Part shown: positions 49,741 to 63,515 of the stretch, in pieces
Layout of the letters: each line of letters starts with the position of its first letter
Numbering within the stretch: position 1 is the stretch's first letter
Origin: Ptiloglossa arizonensis
Lineage: Eukaryota; Arthropoda; Insecta; Hymenoptera; Colletidae
Length of the DNA stretch: 64,000 nt
NCBI RefSeq assembly: GCF_051014685.1
Contig: NC_135055.1
Coordinates: forward strand, 17,472,001 to 17,536,000
Direction of reading: 5' to 3'
The notes under the pieces: generated by a model
What the model was told of the DNA's origin: nothing
The model's input: the letters and a program-made list of their open reading frames with translations, nothing else
Databases searched by the model: none
Program-made: the position numbers and the translations under genes

Positions 49741-49772
49741 GAAGAGAAGCAAGAAGAAGTTTTCCCTATAAT
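49741..49772. repeat. Dispersed 32-bp exact direct repeat, copy 2
   Basis: Second copy of the 32-bp sequence at 49265-49296, same orientation, followed by AAAGCTTCTT instead of GAATCATATA. Confidence 0.9.
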
Positions 49773-51949
49773 AAAGCTTCTTATTTCTCGTATTATTTAA
49801 ATTTTCTCCGAGCTCCTCCCTCGGGGCTTCGATCGTTCGCAGCCACTTTCAACGGTGATTTCTCGATGGTATCGTGCCACGAGACAAGAGAGAGAACTGT
49901 TGAATCGAGAGGGTGGAGAGGGGAGGAGACTTCGATACGAATCGAGGAAATTCTTTTTTCCGGACGACGAATAAACCCTCTCTCGTCCCCCTCCACCGTC
50001 ATCCATTCGGTGAAAGACGTCCATTTTCTCAGGCGCTAGGAACGACACGGAGGCGTCATAAATGCTCCGCGACGACCCATTGAATTTGTTTTAAATTCGT
50101 TCCGAAGACTACGTTGTTCCCCGAGAGGAGAATGTCGGGACGAAGCACCGGGTTGAAAGGAGAAAGAAGTCACCCTTAATCGCTGTCTGGCAGCCTTCTT
50201 GCGATCCGTTACCTCGCCATTAGCGCCGCGGCGAGGATTTCCGCGCGCGAACGTCTTCGTTCTTACCTCGCTGAGAGACCGTTTCGAATACGGTCCAACT
50301 ATACAAACCGCAAACAACGGTAGCTGGTAAAATGATCCGAGATTACAAAAGGAAGTCGCGACGCGGGTCCGTGAAACTTCCACGTTCGGAGATCGGCATA
50401 ATACGGTTTCTTTGTACGCGACAAAATTGTTCGAGTCAACGGCGACTGGCGAGATACCAGACGAGCCTAACAAAAGTTATTCAATCGTACCGTGTAGGAT
50501 TCGAGCGTGGAAAATACGAGGGTTTCGAACACGGCGGTGGGACAGGGGGTCCTTTCAATCGTGAAACACAAACTGACGTTTCCAACGGCGACAATGTGAA
50601 GTGGAATTGTACCGATTTTGTATCCCGTTGCAGCTCGCGCTTCCGTTCCGCGCGTCGAGCGTCACCTGCATCCAGTGAGTGCTGCACGGAGTTCACGAGG
50701 CGTGGAGTTCGTACAAACTGCATCACTTATCGCGTAAGAAAATTATTTAATACCTTTCACAAAATGAAGGGTATTAAATACTATAATGATACAATATTAA
50801 ATACTTAAATACTAATATTAAATACTATAATAATAGATCGGAACAAAAGTGCAGCACGCTCTAAAGGAAAATGTTGGAAATCGAAGAAATAGGTTCGGAG
50901 GAATTGATAAATAAAGTTATCGCGCAAAAAATACTTAATCTTTTATCCAAGCGTACAGTTCATCGTATAAAGTAATTCCTCGACGCAAGGTACAAAATAT
51001 AACGTAACGAATAAAAGATTGCTCTAGAAATGTAGGTAAATTCGTACCAGACACGTCACATGTGCCCTGGACTCCGGTAGATAATGTCTAGCGAGATGAA
51101 AATTTATTTCCAGACACGAGACCGGAATAATATGTACCGTAATTCTTTTCTCAACTTTTTCACAATGTTTCCCGAATTGAGAGATATCACATTCGGGAAT
51201 ATTTCGCTTCGTTTTCGCAACGAGGAATATTCACTGATAAATTTTATTCGATTTCTGCTCACTGGATATTGATTTTATTTCTCAGAGGTGGGTACGTAAA
51301 TATTGTTTCGGGATCAATTCAATGGTTATCGGTACCACGAAATCAGAAACGAGCGTCCACGGGGCGAAAAACGATCATCGAGCGTGAATACGAGAAAGAT
51401 TGGCATGAATGAGTAATCAAGTGTAATATTGAGTTACGGTCGCCTAGGTTGGTCAGCTCGTCGATGCGCGTCAACCGTGTCACCTAGGCGAAATAGCTTC
51501 CCATACCCGATACGCGTCGCAATCGCTACACGCCTGCTCGTAATGTAATGAGTTATTAATCCGTTGGACAACAACGCGCGGCTGATGAGTCCGCGAAACT
51601 GTCCGCGCGCCTGCGTTTATATTAACATTATCGGATCTGCTCGCGTCCAGCGTTTCGTATTTCCCTTGGGCATTGAGGTCGCGATCGTGATAACTCAAGC
51701 GCGGACAACGAAGCTCGTAAATGAATTACTTCCATCGACGCATCCAACTCGATTTTCGACGCTTAACGCGTCGTCCCGGCAGATTACACGCTGCGGGGAC
51801 AGGGATGAGTGGCACTCGCGCGAAACTCGGTCAAGAAGGAGGAAATCGATCATTACGAACGACTGTACACCGAAACCAATCATTCTCCATCCGTTTCGAG
51901 CGGAGTCGATCGTGTAAATTTCGTTAAAATTTTGTTAAACACGGTGAAC

Positions 51950-52410
51950 AAATTGTTTCCCTGGAATATTCACGCGTCCGCGATTTTCATTTCATTTTAC
52001 CGACGCGAGTTTATCGCGCGACTTTTACGTCGATTTTTCGCGATCGCGGAAAGAAATTAATTCTCGATTAATTCTCGATTAATTCTCGCCCATTTCGGAG
52101 CCGTGTTTCGCGACAGGGATTTTATTTCAATATCTTCGATCGACGAAGAAAAATAATTCACGAGCGTTTTCGCGGAAATTTTATTTCAATTTTCGAAATT
52201 ACCGAAAGAAATTATTCCGAACATTTACGGGTCCGTGAATCCCCATTTCAGAACCGAATTTATCGCGCGAGTATTATTTGAATTTTTTCAATCGACAAAT
52301 TATTTCTCGGCTATTTATACGTTCATGAATCCATTTGAGAGCCGAATTTATCGCATGGATTTTATTTTAACTCTCAAGAAACGGATACAAATATTGTTTC
52401 TCGGGTAATA
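51950..52410. repeat. Decayed tandem array with a 14-bp microsatellite core
   Basis: Blocks of about 70-120 bp share GAATTTATCGCGCGA, TTTTATTT(C/T)AA, GAAAGAAATTA and TTTCTCGG. At 52055-52090 the 14-mer ATTAATTCTCGATT-type unit is repeated three times. Confidence 0.55.
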
Positions 52411-55400
52411 AACAATAAAGGATAACGAACCGTTACCCTCGACGAGGTGAATCTTTTTCTTGAATTCTCGACCGATCGTGTTACACAACGCACGGTTGAA
52501 CGCGTATTCGTTTACAAAAATATTGTTTCGCACTGTGTTGATTGTCGGTTAATTACATTCGTCGCGAATTACGCGTCGGAACGAGCGTTGATACGGTGAT
52601 ACTTGGTCGAAATAAAAGAATAAATTGTGCGAATCGTCTGGAGAGGTATCACGGGAAAGAGTTAATAAAACACGAGAGGGAATAATTAGCTTAAAATCCA
52701 GGTACACCGGCGCGATAATCGTAACGAGCGAGAACCGTAATTACGGGGCTCACCGTGAAACCATAATAACAAGTTTTGAGGTTTCACGGAGGAACTTCTT
52801 ATCGCTGCACCCCACCCCTCCGCCCTATGGTCGCCGGCTAGTTCATCATCGAGACTAGAATCGCGTAGCACAACTACTTGGTAACTCATTAGTACCCAAC
52901 GACTGTGTTTTTTAATAAAAACGCGATAACGAGTTGCGAATTTTCCTTCCACGGAAGCGTTGACGCTTCGTATTCTCTTTTCGTGAAGAGATCGCTTCTT
53001 TTCGAACCGATGAAACTTTCTCCTACTTCGATCTTAAAATAGAAAGTTAACCGACAAAACGACCTACGCGTGCGCAGAAACTTATTACTAATGGCATCGA
53101 TTTATTCATCCGTGCGAGACAAAATTAATATTAATGATACCTCGATCGTCCCGGGAAGACTCAATACCGCGGCGTTGATTCAAGAGCGCGGAAAAAAGGA
53201 GAGACTCGAACTCTTTCGTTCGCCGGGAACTGCTCGTAACCAGTCTTTTTCCATTTTTCCCTTCGACTTTCACATTTACACCGAGATGAGTGTCCATTAA
53301 ATATTTCCTCGATGGCTGATTAGCGATTCTATTAATCATACGGCTCGAGTCGCTTCCGAAGGTATCGCTTCGTACTTCTCGACGTTTAACGAAGACCGAC
53401 GACTCGTTACAGCGAACGACTTGTTAACTCGTTACCGCGTTCTAGGATTTTACAAAGCACGTGTACTCGGGAGGGACCAACTGCAAATTAACGCGTCTCT
53501 GATCACCGAGAAACTGTCTAGACGTGATCTGGAAAATTGGACAGTCATACTCGCGACCGGTTTCGTTCAGACCGGCACACAACTTTGGAAACTCCTCTCT
53601 GATTACAAGCTTCGACTTATTATTGTCCGTACTCCAGTTTTCTTGCTTCTCCGCCTCTGTAGTTTCTTCGCTCGCGGTACTTCTTGATTATGTCACGCGG
53701 CGCACGCACCGAAACTTTTTCTTCGGGAACATCATCCGTGTTATTACTCGCCGCTTCGTTCGCTCGTTTCTTTCTGTTGCGCGTTCGTTACCAGCTCTTG
53801 AGAAGGAACTCGAACTCCTTGGAGCCTTGTGATGCAAATCGCGACGCTGGTTGACCGGAAACCGGCTTCTAACTACGTCCTTTCGCTCGAAATTCTCCGC
53901 TCGCGGATTTCAAATCGCCTCTTTCTCGAATTTTTCATTCCTGGGTGTTCTCGAATTTATCTACAATTCTATCGTGCGATATTCGAGTCGATATTTCAGT
54001 TTCGACGATTTACAACGATATTGAGTAGTGTGTTTCGAGGGACTTGAAATGATTCTTCCGCGTACAAAAATGAAAAGAGTACAAGTAATTGATAAGAAAC
54101 AATTCTCCTTAATATTTTCTCCAACTGTTTTAATTTCTATAAAAATTATTTTTCTTACAATTGTCTTCGCTTTAATTTCACTAAGAAAACTTCCACTTCT
54201 TTGTGTCTGTTTCGTACAAGGAATACAATTTTTTACAAAGTATCTTCCTATATATGTATATTCGTATTTAAGACATTTTCATCATTCTTTAATAGCTGTA
54301 CGATGATCGAAAGAGATAAATAGAAACACTTTCGTTCAGTTATCCGAGGGATCGAGTTCGATCGAAATTTAATTCTCTCCCCCCGATAGATCGATGGCGT
54401 GAGAACGAATAGCGCAAGACGCGCAAAACCGAAGTCAGAATGCAGATAGGATTCTCGTAGCAAGGGGAAAGTAACCGGGAAGATCAAAGTCACTTTTGCA
54501 GCGCGCTTAAAGGGTTCATCTTGAGAAAGATTCTTGAAAGTAAAGCACTCTCGGTACCCATCACTTTCTTTCACGGGCGAACTGGGACACCGATCTATGT
54601 GTCCGTCGACCCAGTGTGTCGCAAAGACTTAACGTAGCGATACGGTACCTTTGATCTACAAAGTTGAACGTGATGGAGTGCTCGATAGAGTTTCGAACGC
54701 CCGTCGCGCCAAGAAACTCGCCAAGAGTCGGCGAATTCCATCGCGCGGATTGTCCCGTGTTCGTTGGGCATTCGCAACGCGAACGCGCTCGCGATTCTCG
54801 AGTTTATCGAATTAATACGAGTTAAACCCGCGACAGGGGAGCTGGACAATGACGTATTACAAGCAATGACGAACAAGCAATCACGCAGTTCGATTCAGCG
54901 CGCACGAACCAAAGCGGAAAGTTCGCCTTTGACAAATTGAATCGAATGTACCTTCGACGAAGTTCACCGTTACTCGCTGTTCGACGAAACATGAACTTGT
55001 CAATTTCAATGCTGCGAACTTGGCCTACGCTCAATTTCGACGGAATGTAATCAATGGCTGTTCAAAAGCGGAAGAGTGTCCCTTTGCTCGTCCCTCGAAG
55101 GATGTCTTTGCGAGCCTAGTGTACAGAGTTTGGTAACTTGTACGATGTAGTGGGTTTTATTTATAGTTTTCAAGAGAATTCTTTTCTCGAGGAGTTTTCT
55201 TAATCGAGGATTCGAATACTGGAGTTAGAAGTTCGAGTGGTAGGTGTTGAAGTTGCTGACGTGGTTGAAGGTGATTGAAGATTGAAATAAATTATAGAAC
55301 ACAGGTTCTTTTAGACTAGTTTACATAGCTGGTGGTCGAATATGGTAGAAGCTAGTTTGATGAATAGTTAGAGGAAACTATAGTGGAGAATATGCAGTAG

Positions 55401-56939
55401 CTTCTAGAGATATAGAAAGCACAGGTATTCTATATTTAAAAAAGTAAAATATTTTCAAAATTGAAAATTCTCCTACAATTTTTCCCTCTTGCAATTCAGT
55501 TTCGTTCGTTTAATTCTGCTGTATTATTTTTCTTTATTTATCGTACAAAATTTATAGCGTTACAAATTCGACAAGATGAACGTCCACTTAACGCGAGAAA
55601 GGAACTACGAGAAGACAAAATGTTCCAAGGAGGCGAAATGTAGCCCAAACGCTGTCTCCGTAACCAGCTTCGAAATGGCGACACGGATACAACAAGCGGG
55701 GACAAAATATAGTCCGAAGAACTCTGAAAGTTTCCAACCGGAGGGACATTTACTCAAACTTTTCCGATAAAAATAACCAACGTTACATCAGGAAGCGACA
55801 AAGTGCTGAAAGTAAAATATTTTCGTCCCCCGTTGAGGGGATCCACGAATCTCGTTTCCCGTCAGCTCCAGTGCCGGTGAATTAGCGTGGCTTCTCCTGT
55901 GCCAGTCAAGCTTTGGCTGTCAACAGACAAAAGGAGAAGTCTGGAAAGGTAGGTAACTCCGGCGTCGAGGTCGCTGTTAACCAGCAACTTTCCTAATTAT
56001 GACTTCGACTTGTCATTGTCCTTAATTCGCGGCTCCGGTTTTATCCTCGAGCGAGGATTTCTCCATCTTAGCGCGACGCGCAGTTAAAATTCCGCTCGTG
56101 AAACTTCCCTTGGACTTCGACGACGCTCGTTCCCGCTCATCGAGACGTGGTTCGGCTACCAGTGAAACATTTTTGGCAGAATATGGCCCTCCTTCCCGGG
56201 GAAAATGTCGCGACGCCGTGTTACATTTATAAAGTACGCTCATCGCTATGCAGGACAAGATGGTCGAAACAGCTTCTATTTTTCGAGATAGGGAAAGATG
56301 TCAGAAGTCTCGTCCGTTCCCCCGTAGTGACTAAGTGGATCTTTGAATAATGCAATCGTAGCGAAATTTTGATAGAAAATCGAGATACGTAAATTTTTTA
56401 CCGTCGTATCGGCAACACGAAAGCCATTCATTCGATTATTCCGATGTTGAACTCTTTGGTGCTCGCTCGAAGGAAAACACTTTGCTCCTAAGTCATTGCA
56501 CTTTTCTTAAAAGCCTCCGTTAGAACCTGAATAAAAGAACATGTCCTCCCGTTAAAAATACAACGGGTCGTTTTATCCCAGACGCATCTACTTAAAACCG
56601 GAAAAAATGGCTCCACACTGCGCACCTCTAGAAACCAAACGACTTCTGCCTTGCAACGTTTCCTTCTGTCTCTCGAAATAAAACTGTTATTCGAAATGAC
56701 TTGCTTTAAATGCTCGCGTGTTCAACGCGTTCGTTTTTCGTGCTTATAAGCGTTGAATACGACTGCATTTTCATAGTTAGTTTTTCCGTTGGGGAATTGG
56801 AGAAGAACGTTTATCAAATTTATTACTTGATACTATTAATGGCTTAATAGTTCGTGCAGAATATTTCAAATGCAGAAGAGAGAGTTCATGGATACCTAGA
56901 GCTCAATGTAACTTCAAAGATCGTGGAAAAAAATTATTT

Positions 56940-57600
56940 ATTTCCTAGTAGCTACCTCCACCAGAAAGATTCGACTCAGAGTAACTAGACCCCTCTAAAC
57001 CTCTCGTCCTCTTTGAATCATCGAAGAGGAATACAGAAGGAGACTCTAGTCTCCAGCAGTTGCAAGGATGTTTACTCTTACATTATTTTTCATTGCTAGA
57101 GCTCACACAGTTCCATCAAGGATTCGACTCCAGATTGAGATACATTGAATATAAAGTTCTCAACACTCATAAGTCTAAGAGCTTCTCTTACAACCTCATT
57201 GATCAGAAATCACGAACTACAGAAGTATCTTCCCTCTAGAATCTATCTCCACCAGGGTGATTGTCTTACAATAACTACACCTCTCTAGACCTCTCATCTT
57301 CGTTTCTTCATCAAAGAAGAACACAGAGGACTCTAGACTCTAGAGTCTCCATCGATTGCACGGATGTTTACTCTTATATAATTTTCATTACTGGAGCCTC
57401 ATTGATCAGAAACCACGAACTACAGAAGTATCTTCCCTCTAGAATCTACCTCCACCAGGGTGATTGTCTCACGATAACTACACCTCTCTAGGCCTCTCAT
57501 CTTCGTTTCTTCATCAAAGAAGAACACAGAGCACTCTAAACTCTAGAGTCTCCATCGATTGCAAGGATGTTTACTCTTACGAAATTTTCGTTGCTGTAGC
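56940..57600. repeat. Tandem repeat, period 203 bp, with a longer diverged first copy
   Basis: The two right-hand units start AATCTATCTCCACCAGGG at 57240 and AATCTACCTCCACCAGGG at 57443 and are nearly identical. They share CTCTAGACCTCTCATCTTCG, TCTAGAGTCTCCATCGATTG and ATGTTTACTCTTA. A related first unit near 56948 carries an insertion of about 90 bp. Two frames of 76-80 residues, nearly identical to each other, arise from the repeat and are not genes. Confidence 0.9.
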
Positions 57601-60600
57601 TGGACGCAATTGCACCGTTTCCCGATTTTCCAGCAACTTATCGTTCTCCGAGGAAGAACCGGTCGCGGGAAGTGCGCCAACGCTCAGATTAATTGACGCG
57701 GGGTGAAAGAATAACGGGGTAGCAGGGAGCAATTTCGATTAATATAAAACCACCGACGATCTACGTTTCTCCGGCGCGAGTGAGCCGCGGCCGTGTTCGC
57801 GGAAAAAGTTGCTCGGTGTGTTCACCGTCCATGAGAAGGAATTAGTCGGAAGTTCGGAACGGGGCGTGGTGAATTAATGCATGGCGAAATAATTCAATGG
57901 CATAAATCACGAGAGTTTCAACCGCGTCCTCGTGGAAGCTCGCGAGTATGTTCGCCGGTAATTCCAGCTATTCATTAGTATCGCGGAATTCGCTCTTCGA
58001 GTAATCAGGCCGCGTCTCGTCGATTCATAAAAACTAAGGGTCGAGCGAAACAGACGTTAATACGTGTCCATTAACCTCGGCGAGGAATCCTTCTTCTCAT
58101 TACGGCTTAGCTAGTTACGGTAACGAGGTAATGCATCGAATGAATAGCGAACTTTGTTCAAACCTCCGAATGCTTCAGAATTTCAACGGACGAGTAGTTT
58201 CTGACTACTGATACTTCTTTCGGAGTGCTTTGTTCCTGGACAGTTCGTTCGTGGATCCATGGTAGTGCGGTGAAACGGACAATTGTTTGATTATCTGCCT
58301 ACGCAGAAGTTACGTCACCGTCCCGAGCTCTCGATTATTGTTTGGAAGTATTTGGAACGGTTAGTGCATATAACTCCGGGTTTAGTGTACAGGTGTAGTA
58401 AAGAGTCCTTACGAGGAGTCGATGGTAGATAATTTATGGTACATTACGATTTTACGGGCTGTTCGAGAATCTTGAAGCCTAATAACATTCATGAATGAAG
58501 ATTCAGTCAGTAATTAAAAAAAATAGTTGGATACTCAACGATCGTCTACCTTCTTGGTGATCATTTCGCAAGTTTTTATTCAGATTATGTTTTTCTTTAG
58601 TTAGAATACTAATTGCATGCCATTTCGAACTGTATGCACTATGAGGAGTCGAAAAGATGTCACCTGACAGGAATTACGAATCATACTCCCCTTGATCCAG
58701 ATGACATCTTTCCAGCTACCCACAGTACATCAGCCAAGATCAATAATATTAAATCCTATCAAGAGTACTTTCCACGATTAAATTTTTCTACATAAAAAAA
58801 GGTAACAAATTTCCCAACCTCCTCGTTCGATCAAGCCCTTCCAAAAGTCCTTCTATTATACAATCAAGTCTTCATATTTACACAAAAAGAAGTGACAAAT
58901 TTCTCAAAATTCTCACCCGGTTGAGTCCTTCCGAAAGTCCTTCTCTAAATTGTTTACACGAAGGAAGTAACAAATTTCCCAACCACCCTCTCGATTCCCA
59001 GAATGAAACACACCCCTTTCGAGAATTCGGTTCTCTCGGTTCTTGCCTTTCGAAAATTGTTCGCCCACGTTTTTCTCAAAGTCTCGTACGGAAAATTCGC
59101 CACGAGATGGCTTCTTGGTACGCGTTTGACAGTGATGAGTGAAAAAATAAACGATTCACAGGACTTGGACGAAGGGAGGGAGTTGCGAGAGTCGGATAGC
59201 CGATGAAATATGCACTCCTGGCCGCGCGGGCGTTCGCGTTGAACCGAATTCTCAATTTCGCGAATAAATCTCGATCCCGCTGACCAGCTTTTCGCGTAAC
59301 TGCTGCACCGATATTGCGGCGGTCGGCAGTTTCTACGGGGGTGGACGACTGCCTGGAACTAGGGGGAGGGGGTGTAGAATGGGACCAAGCGCATACGGGA
59401 TTGTTCCTTCGATACGAGTGGCTAACGGCTGCATTTATCATCGCGGGTTCTTGCACTTTGCTAAGACAAAGACGTAGCGTTGTTTCGAACGCACGTGCTC
59501 GTTTCAAGGCGAACATTTTTCATCGGCGAAATTTAACCCTTTCGAGTACAATATCGCGCGAGACTCGTGGTAAGGAAATCGAGTCGTACCTAAGAACGAG
59601 TGAATCTTTTCCGTACTCGTGGCTTTAAGTATATTTTCTCAAAGAAATATAATGTAATTACATTTGTACGTTGAAATATATTTTCTTTAAAAATATATAA
59701 TGATATTGTGTAATGTTTCGAAAGAGGAAACTTAGTGTTTTCACACGAGAAGAGTGAGAATTGTGAGAATCTTAAATCGAAATTTAAATTGTAGAGAAAG
59801 GGACTAACCTTTGTATTTGTATCCAACCGATTCAATTGCTTAATGATTTGTAGTTAACGACTGGGGGTATCTAAAGAGACCGTAATTGATACTTGAGGTA
59901 GGGAGATTAGTTTCCGATTTATTTTGTAATTTACGGAAATTGATTTCTTGATTCGCGATCGCGATGAATTATCATCCACCGGGTGAACGAGACGAAATTT
60001 TGAGGAGGAAGGTATCAGAAGTGGTCCGAAGGGATGTATTCCAGCCGCTAGAATATTAAGTTCCTGGTTGTGACAGATTTTATGGCGATATACTGATGCA
60101 TGCAAATTAATTTCGGTATTAAGTTCGGTTTTTGCGAGCACGATATCGTAGGATTTATTGCGGTATGCACAGTGCATCTAGGAAGATTTAGAGGTGATTT
60201 GCTTCGGAGAACACCATTTGAACCAACAGTTGTTGCGACTAATTAGCAACACATCTGAACTTGACTCGTGTGAAATTTATCAATAATTGTTACCTTGGAA
60301 TAAGAATTTCTTTCGAACTTTTAAAACATTTCTCATATTATAATAGACACCTTGAGATCAAGGCAAACAATTTTTCAAAAATCTATACAAAAATCACTAC
60401 CTACCAAAACGCACCTACTGACTTATAAATATATTTTTCTCAGAAACGATACAATTTCGTTGTCCTTGACTTTTCTTTTATATTTCGAACTATAAAATCT
60501 TCTTGACCACAATTGTACAATGAATGAAAAACCACCCTGTATTTTTTTAGCGACTCGATCTCACTCGTAAGAAAAAACCTATAAGAAAAAATATTTTCAC

Positions 60601-62666
60601 ACGCAGGTCTCGGATGGTATTGAAAAAATACTCCAAGTGAATCTAAAAAACGAACAGAATTGGTAAGGATGCTGCATCCTCGATGGACCGTGACTCTCGA
60701 CACCCTTGACCTCGTTTCGATCGTGGACACCTCAACGATGACGCGAGACGCTCGGTCCTCCATCGAGTCTCGTTAAAGTCGTCTGTCGTCTCCGTGATTT
60801 CTCGTATCGTATCGAAGAAACGAGGAGAGACTATAAGCGGTTCTAACTGCCAGCTTCTAAAATTGATTCCAGTGGGTACGTATTATATTTCGATACGGAT
60901 TCTTTCGTCGAAAATACGATTCGTTTTGCGAACGGAGCTACTCCCTGTCCGACTGTATACCGTGTTATCGAGAAAGCTCAAAGCTTCCTTAATGGTTTCC
61001 CCGCGGGTGCTCCGAAAAGCAATTATGTGGGTGGGTTTATGCGCGACGATGCGCTCGGCGGATATCTGGGCTGCAGAACGGACGTTGTCATAGGGGCCAT
61101 TCTGTTGGATGTTATTTCGTCCATAATGTCGCTCTTAGAATGTCAGTTTATCGTTCATTGCATCCACCCGGCCCTTTCCGCATTCGGTTTTATCCGTTTC
61201 TATCCCTTGTTTCGGCTTTATCCGAACAATATTTGATCCGATTTAATAGCATCGGTCTGTATATTCGCTGTGCCATCGATTTCTGGGTCAGTGTTTATAC
61301 CTAATCGCGGTTATAGGTTCACAATAAGGGAACAATATATGTGCTCTGGCAAATTGAAGTTTAAAGTAAACGATACAGAGTAAAATGATATTATTCTAAC
61401 GTGTCGGTGTAGAAAATACAAAAACAATTACCATTCATCGTGTTCGTTCGCTCGGTACATTTTATTTTTCGTTTCGATTCATTGATAAATATATTTCTTC
61501 CAATTCCTTATTACGTACCTTATATTTCTCGCTTTTTAATTCGAAGTATTCTATCTGGATAGTATCATAGACCATAAATTATTCGTCCGAAATAGTAAAC
61601 AGGAATAGTAAGTAGCTCGTTACAACCACTTCTATATTATTGATTTTACTAGAACAATATTTGCTATTGTACCACCAACGACAACGTTTATTCCTATTAT
61701 TTTGAATTCAGACGAATTAATCTATCTCATTACCTATACACAGATCGGATACAAACAGGCTCGTTGTTTCGCTACACGAAACGTCGCTCGAATCGTTCAA
61801 TAACGAATCGGCAATAGTAAAAGTCGAAAGGGCAAAGCGCAATTAGAATTCCTGTGAATTTCACTTTCGTCGTTACTTATTATTTAACCAGCCCGAAAAG
61901 AACCGTTGTTCCGTTACACAACGCGTCACTGGAAACGCTCGCGAATTATTGCACGGGTCCATAAATATTTTCGTAAAATGAAAAGCCCATCGAAAGCGCT
62001 ACCGAGCCCGGCATTCACGTCACCGACAATGTCTGTCAATTTGAAAAAAACGATAAAAAAAATAAAAAAAAGAAATCCTGGCTCAGACGAGATCGTGACA
62101 GCGCGATATCGACGATCCCGGCGACCTTTCATCCGCACGGATTCAAAGCCGACTTTCACCAAACGAGAACAAAGGGGTCCCCGTGGATGCGACCTTTAAC
62201 CCTAGAAACGACGCCGCCGTACGCGGCTTCGTTTCACAAAGTAGCTCGATACAAACGGGAAATAAGATGAAATCGGGCGCAAAAGGGGCACAGGAGGCGC
62301 GAGAACCCGCGAAGCCACTCTTTATCGGGGCTTCATCGTTCACGGTACCGCTTTGGAATTCATACCTAGAGCTAGCCACCTTTTTACAGCTTCTTCCGCA
62401 TCCACCGCGCTGCCAAACTCGAATTTCCGCTTACCGCCTCGGTCTACATTCTCCCGGGAGAACCTCGGTACTACCGACCACCATGCCTGGCGAGAATTTA
62501 TTGGCTCTGTGTCGATGGAAAGGTGGTCGTCGATTCATATTCGATGGACACCAGGATCTTGATAACCACGTCGAACCTCGATTTATTCAAGGTGGGTTGT
62601 TAACACGTGTGTAGGTTGTGATACGTGGTTTCGGACAGGGAACTCGAATTATTCTTTTATTCTTCG

Positions 62667-63515
62667 TGTTTGTACCGAACTTGCACGAGACTGTTCACTT
62701 GCGATACTGTTTACTCGAACTGAATTATATTTCCATTCAACGTAATGGAAGAATGTATCGGGTTGTTCGGAAAGTCATTTTGTTTTTTTTTTTTTGGTGG
62801 AAATGGAATACGATTTTTTTAGAGCGTATAAACATTTTATTAAATTATATATATTTCATTTTGGGAAACTATTCTTCGCTTGCACCGAACTTGCACGAAA
62901 CTGTTTACTTACAATACTGTTTATGCGAATTGGGCTGGATCATATTTCGATTGAACTGTAATGGTAGAATATATCGGGTTGTTTGGGAAGTCATTTTGTT
63001 TTTTTTTCGGTGGAAATGGAATACGATTTTTTTAGAGCGTATAAACATTTTATTAAATTATATATATTTCATTTTGGGAAACTATTCTTCGCTTGCACCG
63101 AACTTGCAAGGAACTGTTCACTTGCGATACTGTTTACTCGAACTGCATCATATTTCCATTCAACTGCAATTGAAGAATGTATCGGAAAGTCATTTCGTTT
63201 TTCTTTTTTTTCTGGTGAAAATGAAACACGACTTTTTTAGAGCGTATAAACATTTTATTGAATTATATATATTTCATTTTGGGAAACTATTCTTCGCTTG
63301 CACCGAACTTGCACGAAACTCTTCACTTACGATACTGTTTACTCGAACTGCATCATATTTCGATTCAACTGCAATTGAAGAATGTATCGGAAAGTCATTT
63401 CGTTTTCTTTTGGTGAAAATGAAACACGATTTTTTTTATAACATATGAACGTTTTATTAAAATATATATTCTCCATTTTGGAAAACGAAGTGACTTTCCG
63501 AACAACCCAATACTG
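62667..63515. mobile_element. Mariner-like non-autonomous element with four tandem internal units
   Basis: At 62760-62777 the plus strand has GGGTTGTTCGGAAAGTCA, and at 63491-63508 its exact reverse complement, an 18-bp perfect terminal inverted repeat. Outside it is TAT on the left and AATA on the right, consistent with a TA target. The end sequence GGTTGTTCGGAAAGT is of the type found in mariner elements. Between the ends, a unit of 205-216 bp is repeated: TATCG plus the terminus-like GGAAAGTCATTT starts at 62756, 62972, 63180 and 63385. Each unit then has GAGCGTATAAACATTTTATT, ATATATATTTCATTTTGGGA and CTTGCACCGAACTTGCA. A unit fragment precedes the left end from 62667. The 276-residue frame at 62618-63448 is a by-product of the repeat and has no transposase motifs. 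Confidence 0.78.

Noticed and set aside
50036..50808. Overlapping frames of 145 and 158 residues
   Set aside because: Basic, Ser/Arg-rich on both strands, no family motif; the minus frame has a possible GTAAGA donor but in the wrong phase for the receptor's missing first exon.
57261..57706. Two similar 76- and 80-residue frames
   Set aside because: Their similarity is that of the underlying 203-bp DNA repeat, not of a duplicated gene.
8299..62200. Each TTAACCC site (7117, 14981, 33108, 34237, 59533, 62198 and others) as a piggyBac end
   Set aside because: A 7-mer like this is expected several times in 64 kb on two strands; only pairs with matching inverted ends or a subterminal hairpin were kept.
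62618..63448. 276-residue open frame as a gene
   Set aside because: It translates the tandem mariner-end units; it is low complexity, rich in Phe/Leu/Ile, has no transposase motif, and its internal repetition follows the DNA repeat.
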